Part shown: positions 33,494 through 45,912 of the stretch, in pieces | Numbering within the stretch: the stretch's first letter is position 1 | How the letters are laid out: every line of letters begins with the position of its first letter | From: Streptomyces sp. SLBN-118 | GTDB taxonomy: Bacteria; Actinomycetota; Actinomycetes; Streptomycetales; Streptomycetaceae | DNA length: 64,000 bases | Assembly: GCF_006715635.1 (NCBI RefSeq) | Contig: NZ_VFNP01000002.1 | Coordinates: forward strand, 1,674,001 to 1,738,000 | Direction of reading: 5' to 3' | Position numbers and translations under genes: made by a program | The notes under the pieces: generated by a model | Told to the model about the DNA's origin: nothing | Databases searched by the model: none | What the model saw: the letters and a program-made list of their open reading frames with translations, nothing else

Positions 33494-33715
33494 ACGTCTG
33501 TCCCTCCCCGGAAACGGCTGCCCGCGCTCCCCAGCCCGGACTCAGGTGACCCTACGGCACTTGCATGCCATGGGGCACCGGCCCCTGACCGCTTTTCACC
33601 GGTTCGCCATCTGCCGGTCGCCCGCAATCCGGAGTCCGAACCCGGAGTTCGAACATCACGCATACTTGACGTGGTTGATCGACAACGATCCACGGGGTTC
33701 CAGGGGGGCACGACC

Positions 33716-34534
33716 ATGCCGTTCACGCTGAGCCATGCCGCGGCGGTGCTGCCGGGCATCCGCAAGGACGGGGCCGGGCGCGGACCGTTGCTCGCCTCGG
33801 CGCTCGTGATGGGCTCCTTCGCCCCCGACATGACGTACTTCGCGGCCACCGCGATTCCGGGCGGGATGGAGTTCGGGACGTTCACCCATGCCCCGCTCGG
33901 CGTGCTGACCGTGGACGTGGCGATCACGGCGGCGCTGGTGGCGGTGTGGGTGTTGGTGCGTGAGCCGCTGCCGGCACTGCTGCCGGCCTCCTGGCAGGGG
34001 CGGGTTCACGCTCTCGTCAGCGGGGGTGAGCGGCGCGGCACGGACCGGCGGCACCTGGCGACGGCGCTGCGGTTCTATGTCTCGGCGGTGCTGGGCGCGA
34101 GCACGCATATCGTGTGGGACGCCTTCACCCACCACGACGAGTGGGGCACACGGCTGCTGCCGGTCCTGAACGAGACGGTGGCCGGAATGCCCCTCTTTTC
34201 GTATGCGCAGTACGGAAGTTCGGTGCTGGGCCTGGTGGTGCTGGGATGGTTCGCGGCGTCTGCGCTGCGCCGTCAGCCCGCGGTCACGGCGCCCCCGTCG
34301 GTGCGGCTCCTCGACGGACGGGAGCGGCGGCTCGCGTCGGCGCTGCTGGGAGGGTGCGTACTGCTCGGCGTCATTCAGCGGTGCGCGCGCTGGTACGCGT
34401 ACTACGGGCAGGCCGACTCGCCCCTCGACATCATCCCGACGGCATGCTTCGGGGCGGGGGCGGGGCTGGCGGTGGGGCTTGTGGTGTACGGGGCGGGGAT
34501 GCGGTGGCGCGGGCGCGCGGTGGAGCGGGTCTGA
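33716..34534 (+). CDS. DUF4184 family membrane protein
   Basis: 272 aa integral membrane protein. It begins MPFTLSHAAAVLPGIRK, the DUF4184 signature, with GSFAPDMTYFA, then conserved His residues in THAPLGVLTVDVAI and STHIVWDAFTHHDEW that resemble the metal-binding pattern of YdjM/LexA-induced-type membrane hydrolases. About seven hydrophobic segments. Activity is unknown. ATG at 33716 has AGGGGGG about 8 nt upstream. It stands alone; polA converges 306 bp downstream. Confidence 0.88.
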   Translation: MPFTLSHAAAVLPGIRKDGAGRGPLLASALVMGSFAPDMTYFAATAIPGGMEFGTFTHAPLGVLTVDVAITAALVAVWVLVREPLPALLPASWQGRVHALVSGGERRGTDRRHLATALRFYVSAVLGASTHIVWDAFTHHDEWGTRLLPVLNETVAGMPLFSYAQYGSSVLGLVVLGWFAASALRRQPAVTAPPSVRLLDGRERRLASALLGGCVLLGVIQRCARWYAYYGQADSPLDIIPTACFGAGAGLAVGLVVYGAGMRWRGRAVERV

Positions 34535-34840
34535 AGCAGGCGCCTGCGGCGGGGCAGCTCCCCAACCCGCCTCCCCCTACGGCCTGGTGGCCGTGGGAGA
34601 TACCCCGTCCCGCTGTGACATTTTGCGGCTCCGCCGCGTGAGGGGCTCCGCCCCAGACCTCGCATGCGACCTTCGGCCCATGTCCTCAAACGCCGGACAG
34701 GCTGAAATGTCGGCTCAGCCGCACCTTCAGCCCGGCGGCGTTCGAGGAGCAGCTCCGGGGCGGAGTCCCGGTCGGGATGGGTACCCCACGGACGCCAGGC
34801 CGTGGAGGAGGGCCGGAACAGCCCCGCGCAGCGGCCCGCA
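34535..34840. other. Intergenic region with long palindromic Streptomyces repeat
   Basis: No gene is visible. The region between the convergent DUF4184 and polA ends holds short GGCTCCGCC-type repeats and a long imperfect dyad: TCCTCAAACGCCGG (34683-34696) pairs with CCGGCGGCGTTCGAGGA (about 34731-34747), with inner GGCTGAA/TTCAGCC arms. A related copy is at 56590-56634. Such elements recur between Streptomyces genes and probably end transcription from both sides. Confidence 0.55.
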
Positions 34841-37552
34841 TCAGTGCGCCGCCGACTCCCAGTCCGCGCCGACTCCCACCGAGACGTCCAGCGGCGCGCT
34901 CAGCGACACCGCCGCGGACATCTCCTTCCGTACCAGCGCCTCAACCCTCTCGCGCTCACCCGGCCAGATCTCCAGCACGATTTCGTCGTGGACCTGGAGC
35001 AGCAGCCGGGAGGAGAGCTTCGCCTCCCTCAGCGCCCGGTCGACGTTCAGCATGGCGACCTTGACGATGTCCGCCGCGGTGCCCTGGATCGGGGCGTTGA
35101 GCGCCATCCGCTCGGCCGCCTCGCGGCGCTGGCGGTTGTCGCTGTTCAGATCGGGCAGGTAACGGCGGCGGCCGAGCATCGTCTCGGTGTAGCCGGTCAC
35201 CCGGGCCTCCACAACGACGCGGTGCAGATAGTCGCGTACGCCGCCGAAGCGCTCGAAGTAGGTGTCCATCAGGCCGCGTGCCTCGGCGGGATCGATGTTC
35301 AGCTGCTGGGAGAGGCCGAACGCCGAGAGCCCGTACGCCAGTCCGTACGACATGGCCTTGATCTTGCGGCGCATCTCGGCGTCGACGCCGGACTTGTCCA
35401 CACTGAACACTTGGGAGGCAACGGTGGTGTGCAGGTCCTCGCCGGAGGCGAACGCCTCCAGCAGGCCTTCGTCCTCCGACAGATGCGCCATCACACGCAG
35501 CTCGATCTGGCTGTAGTCCGCGGTCATCAGGGACTCGAAGCCCTCGCCGACGACGAAGCCCCGGCGGATCGCGCGGCCCTCGTCGGTCCGCACCGGCACG
35601 TTCTGCAGGTTCGGGTCGGTGGAGGAGAGGCGGCCGGTCGCGGCGACGATCTGGCTGAAGCTGGTGTGGACCCGGCCGTCCGCCGCGATCGTCTTGATCA
35701 GGCCTTCGACGGTGACGCGCAGCTTCGCCTGCTCGCGGTGGCGCAGCATGAGGACCGGAAGTTCGTGCTCGGTCTGGGCGGCCAGCCAGGCCAGCGCGTC
35801 CGCGTCCGTGGTGTAACCGGTCTTGGTCTTCTTGGTCTTGGGGAGATTCAGCTCGCCGAAGAGGACTTCCTGAAGCTGCTTGGGCGAGCCGAGGTTGAAC
35901 TCGTGCCCGACGGAGGCGTGCGCCTCCTTCACGGCCTGCTGCACGGCGCCGGCGAACTGCTGCTCCATGGCCTCCAGATGGGGCCGGTCGGCGGCGATAC
36001 CGTGCCGCTCCATGCGGGCGAGCAGCGCGGAGGTGGGCAGTTCGACGTCGTGCAGCAGCTGGGCCGCGCCGACCTCGGACAGTCGCTCGGTGAAGGCGTC
36101 GCCGAGGTCGAGGACCGCGCGGGCCTGGGACATCAGGGCGTCGGCCTCGGCCTGCTCGTCCTCGGAGCCGAAGGCGAGCTGGCCGTCGGCCGCCGCCGGG
36201 GCGAGCTCCCGGCCCAGATACTCCACGGAGAGCGCGTCGAGCGCGAAGGAGCGGCGGCCCGGCTTGACCAGATAGGCGGCGAGCGCGGTGTCCATGGTGA
36301 CGCCGTCGACGCTCCAGCCGTGCTCGGGGAAGACCCGCATCGCGTTCTTGGCGTTGTGCATGACCTTCGGCCGGTCCGCGGCCGCGATCCAGTCGGCGAA
36401 GGCGCGCTCGTCGGCTTCGTCGAGCTGGGTGGTGTCGAACCAGGCGGCCGGACCGGCGGCGGAGGCGAGCGCGATCTCGGTGACACTGCCGGTGCCGAGC
36501 GCCCAGGTGTCGACGGTGGCCATGCCGAGCGGCTGGGTGCCGTGCTCCCGGAGCCAGGGGGCGAGCTCGCCGGTGCCGAGGACCGTGCCGTCCAGCTCGA
36601 CGCCCGCTGCGGGGGCCGGGGCCTCGTCCTCCTGAGCGCCCGGGTCGACGGCGAGCAGCCGCTCGCGAAGGCTCGGGTTCCGGATCTCCAGTACTTCCAG
36701 GAACCCCTTCAGCGCGGTCCTGTCGTAGGGCGCGCGCTCCAGGTCCGCGACGGTCCTGGGCAGCTCCACGTCCCGCACCAGCTCAGTGAGGTGGCGGTTG
36801 AGCTTGACGGATTCCAGGTGGTCGCGCAGGGCCTGGCCGACCTTGCCCTTGACCTCGTCGGCACGCTCCACCAGTTCCGCGAACGAACCGAACTGGCTGA
36901 TCCACTTCGTGGCGGTCTTCTCACCGACACCGGGGATGCCCGGCAGGTTGTCCGACGGATCGCCGCGCAGGGCCGCGAAGTCGGGGTACTGCTGGGGGGT
37001 CAGTCCGTACTTCTCCTGGACCTTCTCCGGGGTGAAGCGGGTCAGCTCGGAGACGCCCTTGGTCGGATAGAGCACGGTGGTGTGCTCGCTGACCAGCTGG
37101 AAGGAATCCCGGTCACCGGTGACGATCAGCACGTCGAAACCGGCGGCCTCGGCCTGGGTGGCGAGGGTGGCGATGACGTCGTCGGCCTCGAAGCCGTCCA
37201 CCGCGAACCGCACCGCGTTCATGGTGTCGAGGAGCTCGCCGATCAGCTCGACCTGACCCTTGAACTCGTCAGGGGTCTTGGAGCGGTTCGCCTTGTACTC
37301 GGGGAAGTCCTGCGAGCGCCACGTCTTGCGGGAGACGTCGAACGCCACCGCGAAATGCGTGGGCGACTCGTCGCGCAGCGTGTTCGCCAGCATCGACGCG
37401 AAGCCGTAGATGGCGTTGGTCGGCTGGCCGGTCGCGGTCGTGAAATTCTCCGCGGGCAGCGCGAAGAACGCCCGGTACGCCAGGGAGTGCCCGTCCATGA
37501 GGAGCAGGCGCGGTCGGTTGTCTGCGGTCTTCTTCGACGCTGTCTCAGCCAC
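34841..37552 (-). CDS. polA: DNA polymerase I
   Basis: 903 aa. Residues 1-300: 5'-3' exonuclease with LLLMDGHSLAYRAFFALP, GFEADDVIATLA, TGDRDSFQLV and GDPSDNLPGIPGVGEKTA. Residues 320-510: remnant 3'-5' exonuclease fold without the DxE catalytic pair, so no proofreading, as usual in actinobacteria. Residues 520-903: polymerase, with TADYSQIELRVMAHLS (motif A), the O-helix region RRKIKAMSYGLAYGLSAFGL (motif B) and LLQVHDEIVLE (motif C). It acts in repair and Okazaki-fragment processing. GTG at 37552 is preferred because AGGA lies 8 nt upstream; the longer frame lacks a ribosome site. Confidence 0.97.
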   Translation of the reverse strand: MAETASKKTADNRPRLLLMDGHSLAYRAFFALPAENFTTATGQPTNAIYGFASMLANTLRDESPTHFAVAFDVSRKTWRSQDFPEYKANRSKTPDEFKGQVELIGELLDTMNAVRFAVDGFEADDVIATLATQAEAAGFDVLIVTGDRDSFQLVSEHTTVLYPTKGVSELTRFTPEKVQEKYGLTPQQYPDFAALRGDPSDNLPGIPGVGEKTATKWISQFGSFAELVERADEVKGKVGQALRDHLESVKLNRHLTELVRDVELPRTVADLERAPYDRTALKGFLEVLEIRNPSLRERLLAVDPGAQEDEAPAPAAGVELDGTVLGTGELAPWLREHGTQPLGMATVDTWALGTGSVTEIALASAAGPAAWFDTTQLDEADERAFADWIAAADRPKVMHNAKNAMRVFPEHGWSVDGVTMDTALAAYLVKPGRRSFALDALSVEYLGRELAPAAADGQLAFGSEDEQAEADALMSQARAVLDLGDAFTERLSEVGAAQLLHDVELPTSALLARMERHGIAADRPHLEAMEQQFAGAVQQAVKEAHASVGHEFNLGSPKQLQEVLFGELNLPKTKKTKTGYTTDADALAWLAAQTEHELPVLMLRHREQAKLRVTVEGLIKTIAADGRVHTSFSQIVAATGRLSSTDPNLQNVPVRTDEGRAIRRGFVVGEGFESLMTADYSQIELRVMAHLSEDEGLLEAFASGEDLHTTVASQVFSVDKSGVDAEMRRKIKAMSYGLAYGLSAFGLSQQLNIDPAEARGLMDTYFERFGGVRDYLHRVVVEARVTGYTETMLGRRRYLPDLNSDNRQRREAAERMALNAPIQGTAADIVKVAMLNVDRALREAKLSSRLLLQVHDEIVLEIWPGERERVEALVRKEMSAAVSLSAPLDVSVGVGADWESAAH

Positions 37553-37651
37553 GTCCACGATCCTGCCACGGACCACTGACATTCCAGACCGTGGGAGAGC
37601 GTGACAGGATCGAGGGCGTACACAGCACACGCAGGCTCAAGGGAGAGCGCG

Positions 37652-39925
<2,274 letters not shown>

Positions 39926-40027
39926 GAGCACCCGGGGAATGACGCCTCCCCGTCTAAGCGTTCGCTCAGGCATCTGATAAGACGGTGCACACAGCACGCA
40001 AGGTACTGAGATCGGAGCCGGACCCCC

Positions 40028-40498
40028 ATGGGCGAGCAGAGAACCGTGAAGTTCCCGCAAGAGGTCATCGACGAATACGCAGAGCTCGGGGTCGACCTGC
40101 CCGCGCTCTTCTCCGCCGGACATCTGGGCAACCGCATGGGCGTCCAGATCGTCGAGGCCTCGGCGGAGCGCGTCGTGGGCACGATGCCGGTCGAGGGCAA
40201 CACTCAGCCGTACGGCCTGCTGCACGGCGGCGCCTCCGCCGTACTGGCGGAGACGCTCGGCTCCATCGGCTCGATGCTTCACGGCGGGACCGCCAAGATC
40301 GCCGTCGGCGTCGATCTCAACTGCACGCACCACCGCGGCGTCCGGTCCGGCATGGTCACGGGCGTGGCAACACCTGTGCACCGCGGCCGCAGCACGGCGA
40401 CGTACGAGATCGTCATCTCCGACGAGCAGGACAAGCGGGTCTGCACGGCGCGGCTGACGTGTCTGCTGCGCGAAGCCACGGGTCCGGCCGGAGGCTGA
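40028..40498 (+). CDS. PaaI-type hotdog thioesterase
   Basis: 156 aa hotdog-fold protein. The family motif LLHGGASAVLAETLGSIGS near residue 62 is the helix and catalytic region of PaaI/YdiI acyl-CoA thioesterases, followed by GVDLNCTHHRGVRSG and a final strand RLTCLLRE. It hydrolyses aromatic or short acyl-CoA esters; the exact substrate is unknown. ATG at 40028. It is 102 bp downstream of the YdeP-like gene on the same strand and may or may not share its transcript. Confidence 0.9.
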   Translation: MGEQRTVKFPQEVIDEYAELGVDLPALFSAGHLGNRMGVQIVEASAERVVGTMPVEGNTQPYGLLHGGASAVLAETLGSIGSMLHGGTAKIAVGVDLNCTHHRGVRSGMVTGVATPVHRGRSTATYEIVISDEQDKRVCTARLTCLLREATGPAGG

Positions 40499-40547
40499 CG
40501 CGCCCGGCCATTGTCGCGCCCCGGGCCCGGCGTCTAGCGTTCCTCGT

Positions 40548-40943
40548 ATGAGGCCAGGACCACCGCCCCGGGGCGCGCTGTTGCTCGTGTGCACACTCGC
40601 GTTCGCGATCGCCGCCCTCGCCGGTTGCGGGGGCGGCTCGCGCAGCGAGAGCCACGCCGGTCCCTCGCCCCGGGCGACGCCTCCCGAGAAGCTGTGCGAG
40701 CAGCTGATATCCCACTGGGCACGAGTCGTGCTCGACGGGGGCAAGTCGGCCAATCTGGACTACCAGGCCATGGGCCTGTCCGGCGGACAGAACCAGATCC
40801 TGCTGGACGTGACCGCCGCCGCCCGCGCCGAGCAGAGGCGCCAAGGGGCGGATGCAGCAAGGAAGTTGATTGACAGTCAGGCTGCGGCACGGTGCGCTGA
40901 GCGCTACCGTGGCGGGACCCCCACTGGAGGCCCCTGGCAATGA
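40548..40943 (+). CDS. Putative lipoprotein
   Basis: 131 aa. Residues 1-28 are a lipoprotein signal with lipobox LAGC (Cys about residue 28) followed by GGGSRSE. The mature part is helical (PPEKLCEQLISHWARVVLDGG, DVTAAARAEQRRQGADAARK), with two more Cys residues that may bond. No recognised domain. Its stop overlaps the start of the next gene (ATGA, 40940-40943), so the two exported proteins are made together. Function unknown. Confidence 0.75.
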   Translation: MRPGPPPRGALLLVCTLAFAIAALAGCGGGSRSESHAGPSPRATPPEKLCEQLISHWARVVLDGGKSANLDYQAMGLSGGQNQILLDVTAAARAEQRRQGADAARKLIDSQAAARCAERYRGGTPTGGPWQ

Positions 40944-41713
40944 GCGGAGTCGGCCCGGTCGAGCCGGGCGATGGCACATACGCGCCGGACGGCGCCTCCG
41001 CTCCATCCCCGCTTCGGCTCGCGCACGGCCGAGCGGCGGACTTCGCGGCGCGACACCGCCCCGCCGTCGTCGGCGGCGCCCTGGCGGGGATCCTCGCCGC
41101 GGGCGCGTCATACCTCTATATGAGCCGCCCGACGCCACCTCCGCCGCCGCCGACGCCCTGGCCCTCGCAAGCGGTCGTGCTGGCTTACGGGGCGCCTGCC
41201 CGGCCGGTCACGGCGGACGATTCGTTCGACTTCACCGTCACTGTCAGTACAGCCTCCGGACCCCCGGTAACGGTTGAGCGAATCACGCAGACCTCGGCAG
41301 GCCTGTGGGTCTCGAGCAAACCCGCGACACCGTTCACCGTGAGTACGGGAAAGCCACGCAAAGTACTCGTCACGGTTCATGTGTCGGAATGCCGAACAGT
41401 GGCACGGAATGCCGGTCTCCCCTTCCTTGACGTAACCCTGCGTAATGCGCGCGCAATGCAAGAGCACAGTTACATTCTGGGCGATCGGTACGCCCGAGAC
41501 CTGGCCAGGGCGGTTGGCAGTGCGTGCCCTCAAGATCAAATGTCAGGACTCAAACCCACAAACGGTCCTGCGCGTTCTCAGCATGCGGACAAGACGAACC
41601 GGTCTGAAATCCCCCGTTCCACCCACGGAAATCCGCTATCCATTACGCCGCGGCATAACAAGAGCGTCACATCCTTGCCCAGACCACTCCACCTCCCCCA
41701 ATACCGCGCTTAG
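40940..41713 (+). CDS. Hypothetical membrane-anchored protein
   Basis: 257 aa. One transmembrane helix near residues 35-55 (AVVGGALAGILAAGASYLYM), a proline run (PTPPPPPPTPWP), then an extracytoplasmic beta domain with two Cys (SECRTVARN and GSACPQ). It is coupled to the preceding lipoprotein by a 4-bp overlap. The last ~60 residues, after SACPQDQ, are rich in Asn, His, Ser and Thr with poor codon bias, unlike the rest; the natural end may have been near residue 195 with the stop lost or shifted. No known domain. Confidence 0.65.
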   Translation: MSGVGPVEPGDGTYAPDGASAPSPLRLAHGRAADFAARHRPAVVGGALAGILAAGASYLYMSRPTPPPPPPTPWPSQAVVLAYGAPARPVTADDSFDFTVTVSTASGPPVTVERITQTSAGLWVSSKPATPFTVSTGKPRKVLVTVHVSECRTVARNAGLPFLDVTLRNARAMQEHSYILGDRYARDLARAVGSACPQDQMSGLKPTNGPARSQHADKTNRSEIPRSTHGNPLSITPRHNKSVTSLPRPLHLPQYRA

Positions 41714-41817
41714 AGTCACCGCCAGTCACCGCGCCACCGGATTACCTTCAGTTCGGTTCCAGCGCTCGACTCGGTACGTCCCACAGGGGGCGGCCGTGCC
41801 AGGTGAAAGGACTGATC

Positions 41818-43050
41818 GTGCGTCAACGTTCGCTTGTAGCCATCACGGCTGCGCTCACCGCGGGAGCCCTGACGCTCACCGCTTGTGGCTCGCGCGACGA
41901 CAAGAACAGTGGGGCCGAGAGCGGCGGGGGGACCACGGTCGTCATCGGCGTCGATGCCCCTCTGACCGGTGAGCTCTCCGCACTGGGTCTCGGCATCAAG
42001 AACTCTGTCGATCTCGCAGCCAAGCAGGCCAACGCCAAGAAGTACGTCAAGGGCGTCACCTTCAAGGTGGAGGCCTTCGACGACCAGGCTCAGCCGTCCT
42101 CCGGACAGCAGAACGCCACCAAGTTCGTCGCCAACAAGGACGTCCTCGGTGTCGTCGGCCCGCTGAACTCCTCCGTGGCCGAGTCCATGCAGAAGGTGTT
42201 CGACGACGCCAAGCTGGCCCAGGTCTCGCCCGCCAACACCAACCCGGCCCTGACCCAGGGACCGAAGTGGAACGGCGGCGAGAAGGCCAGGCCGTACAAG
42301 TCGTACTTCCGCACCGCGACCACGGACGCCATCCAGGGCCCGTTCGCCGCGCAGTACCTCTTCAACGACGCCAAGAAGAAGAACGTCTTCATCATCGATG
42401 ACAAGAAGACGTACGGTGCCGGCCTCGCCGCCACCTTCAAGGCGGAGTTCGAGAAGCTCGGCGGCAAGGTCGCCGGCACCGAGCACGTGAACCCTGACAC
42501 CAAGGACTTCGCGGCCGTCGTCACCCAGATCAAGAGCTCCAAGGCCGACGTCGTCTACTACGGCGGCGAGTACCCGGTCGCGGGCCCGCTCAGCAAGCAG
42601 ATCAAGAAGTCCGGTGCCGCCATCCCGCTCGCCGGCGGCGACGGCATCTACAGCGCCGACTTCATCAAGCTCTCCGGCAAGGAGGGCGTGGGCGACCTCG
42701 CCACCTCCGTCGGCGCGCCGGTCGAGGAGCTCCCCTCGGCCAAGGACTTCGTCGCCAACTACAAGGCGGCCGGTTACAAGGAGGCCTACGAGGCCTACGG
42801 CGGCTACTCGTACGACTCCGCGTGGTCGATCATCGAGGCCGTGAAGAAGGTCGTCGAGGGCAACGACGGCAAGCTTCCCTCCGACGCGCGCGCCAAGGTC
42901 ATCGAGGCACTTCAGGGTGTTTCCTTCGACGGTGTGACCGGCAAGGTCTCCTTCGACGAGTTCGGCGACGCCACCAACAAGCAGCTCACGGTCTACAAGT
43001 ACGAGGGCACCGCCTGGAAGGCCGTCAAGTCCGGCACCTTCGCCGGCTGA
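41818..43050 (+). CDS. livK: Branched-chain amino-acid ABC transporter, substrate-binding lipoprotein
   Basis: 410 aa. Lipoprotein signal with LTACGS lipobox (Cys near residue 23), then a type I periplasmic-binding fold: VVIGVDAPLTGELSALGLG, VVGPLNSSVAESMQ, ADVVYYGGEYPVAGPL, and YDSAWSIIEAVKKV. It captures Leu/Ile/Val (or a related amino acid) outside the membrane for the LivHMGF complex encoded downstream. GTG at 41818 is chosen since AAAGGA is 6 nt upstream. A strong stem-loop follows it (43076-43113), which would allow more LivK than permease to be made. Confidence 0.93.
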   Translation: MRQRSLVAITAALTAGALTLTACGSRDDKNSGAESGGGTTVVIGVDAPLTGELSALGLGIKNSVDLAAKQANAKKYVKGVTFKVEAFDDQAQPSSGQQNATKFVANKDVLGVVGPLNSSVAESMQKVFDDAKLAQVSPANTNPALTQGPKWNGGEKARPYKSYFRTATTDAIQGPFAAQYLFNDAKKKNVFIIDDKKTYGAGLAATFKAEFEKLGGKVAGTEHVNPDTKDFAAVVTQIKSSKADVVYYGGEYPVAGPLSKQIKKSGAAIPLAGGDGIYSADFIKLSGKEGVGDLATSVGAPVEELPSAKDFVANYKAAGYKEAYEAYGGYSYDSAWSIIEAVKKVVEGNDGKLPSDARAKVIEALQGVSFDGVTGKVSFDEFGDATNKQLTVYKYEGTAWKAVKSGTFAG

Positions 43051-43075
43051 TCGTCACTCCGTAACACCTCACCTG

Positions 43076-43113
43076 CCGCGCGGGGCGCCCCGCAAGACAA
43101 GCGCCCCGCGCGG
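43076..43113 (+). terminator. Stem-loop between livK and livH
   Basis: Perfect 13-bp inverted repeat (43076-43088 with 43101-43113) around a 12-nt loop, 26 nt after livK stops. Because livHMGF continue on the same strand, it most likely acts as a partial terminator or mRNA-stabilising hairpin that raises livK over the other genes. Confidence 0.7.
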
Positions 43114-43147
43114 TGTCACATCCGTCGAAAGACTCGGAGGACCTGCG

Positions 43148-44073
<926 letters not shown>

Positions 44074-44077
<4 letters not shown>

Positions 44078-45909
44078 CACCGATGACGACACAGACCACC
44101 ACCGCGGACACCCCGCGGACCCCGGCCGACAGCGCACAGTCCGGCCTCATCGCCCTTCCGCCGAGCACCGCGCGAGCGCTTGCAACCGGCGGCGGCGCCC
44201 TCACCGTCGTCTCCACGTTCCTCTCGTGGACCTGGACAGCTGCCTTCCCCGGCGACCTCACCGTCTACGGATACCCGGGCGGCCTCCAGTGGCTCGTCCT
44301 CATCGCGGGCGCCCTGACCACCCTGTTCGGCCTCTCCTCGTACGGGGTCAAGGGCCTGAAGTGGCTCACCCCCGCAGGGGCCGACGCCTCCATCAGGCTC
44401 TCCTCACTGGCCGCCTTCTCCACCACCTGGTTCACGCTGATCGCCATCAGCTACCAGCTCGGCGGGCTCGCCAACCTCGAGCCCGGCGGCTTCATCGCCG
44501 GCCTCGCGACCCTCACCGGCCTCATCGGCGCCCTGGCGCTCCCCTTCGAGCGCCCCGCGCCCGACCCGGCAGACCCCGACGACTCCGGCTGGGACACGTT
44601 CCGGCACAACGCCCGCGGCTCCTTCGCGACGTTCAAGGCAGCCTTCGCGAGCGGCACCGCACCCGCCCCCCGCAAGATGCCCTCCTACGTCGAGATCCTG
44701 ATCATCGTCGCGGCACTCAGCTTCGGCCTGGTCGTCTTCACGTACGGCATCGGCACCGAGTACGACGAGCTGTTCGTCGGCTTCCTCATCACCGCCGGCT
44801 TCGGCTTCGCCTCCCTCTTCAAGGCCGGCCTCGTCAGCCAGGTGTCCGTGCTCACCGCACGCCACCGCACGGTGACCATGGCAGGCGCCTTCGCCGCGGC
44901 CGCGGCGTTCCCCTTCACCCAGGCCGACGACCAGTACGCGACCATCGGGGTCTACATCCTGATCTTCGCCACCGTCGCCCTCGGTCTGAACATCGTCGTC
45001 GGCCTCGCCGGACTCCTCGACCTCGGTTACGTCGCCTTCCTCGGCGTCGGCGCATACGCCGCGGCCATGGTCTCCGGATCGCCGTCCTCGCCGTTCGACG
45101 TCCACTTTCCCTTCTGGGGAGCGGTCCTCGTCGGCGCCACCGCATCCATGGTCTTCGGCGTCCTCATCGGCGCCCCGACCCTGCGACTGCGCGGCGACTA
45201 CCTCGCGATCGTGACGCTCGGCTTCGGTGAAATCTTCCGGATCACCGTCAACAACCTCGACGGCACCTCCGGCCCCGACATCACCAACGGGTCCAACGGC
45301 ATCTCCTCGATCCCCAACCTGGAGATGTTCGGCTTCGACTTCGGGATCGAGCACAGCATCTTCGGCGTCACCATCGGCCGGTTCGCGAACTACTTCTTCC
45401 TGATGCTGCTGATCACCCTGATCGTCGTTGTGGTCTTCCGCCGCAGCGGAGACTCCCGCATCGGCCGCGCCTGGATCGCCATCCGCGAGGACGAGACCGC
45501 GGCCCTCGCCATGGGCATCAACGGCTTCCGGGTCAAGCTCATCGCGTTCGCCCTCGGTGCGACCCTCGCCGGCCTCGCCGGTACGGTCCAGGCCCACGTC
45601 ACCTACACCGTGACGCCGGAGCAGTACCAGTTCGCCCACGTCGTCCCGCCGAACTCGGCCTTCCTGCTCGCCGCGGTCGTCCTCGGCGGCATGGGCACCA
45701 TCAGCGGACCGCTCGTCGGCGCCGCGCTGCTCTACCTGATCCCGGCCAAGCTGCAGTTCCTCGGCGACTACCAGCTCCTCGCCTTCGGCCTCGCGCTCGT
45801 ACTCCTGATGCGCTTCCGGCCCGAGGGACTCATCCCCAACCGGCGCCGCCAGCTCGAGTTCCACGAATCCGAGGAAGCGCCCGCAGTCCTCAGCAAGACA
45901 GGGGTCTGA
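44074..45909 (+). CDS. livM: Branched-chain amino-acid ABC transporter permease LivM
   Basis: 611 aa, longer than the ~350-aa core because of an N-terminal extension with four to five extra membrane helices (residues 40-280). The LivM core lies after residue 290: ALGLNIVVGLAGLLDLGYVAFLGVGAYAAA, RGDYLAIVTLGFGEIFRI, and the coupling loop FALGATLAGLAGTVQA. GTG at 44074 overlaps livH (GTGA); an ATG at 44083 is an alternative start. Works with LivH as the membrane channel. Confidence 0.94.
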
Positions 45910-45912
45910 TAC

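Noticed and set aside
37553..37630. Earlier start for polA
   Set aside because: The extra N-terminus has no ribosome site and lies before the conserved exonuclease start; it would also crowd the divergent promoter region.
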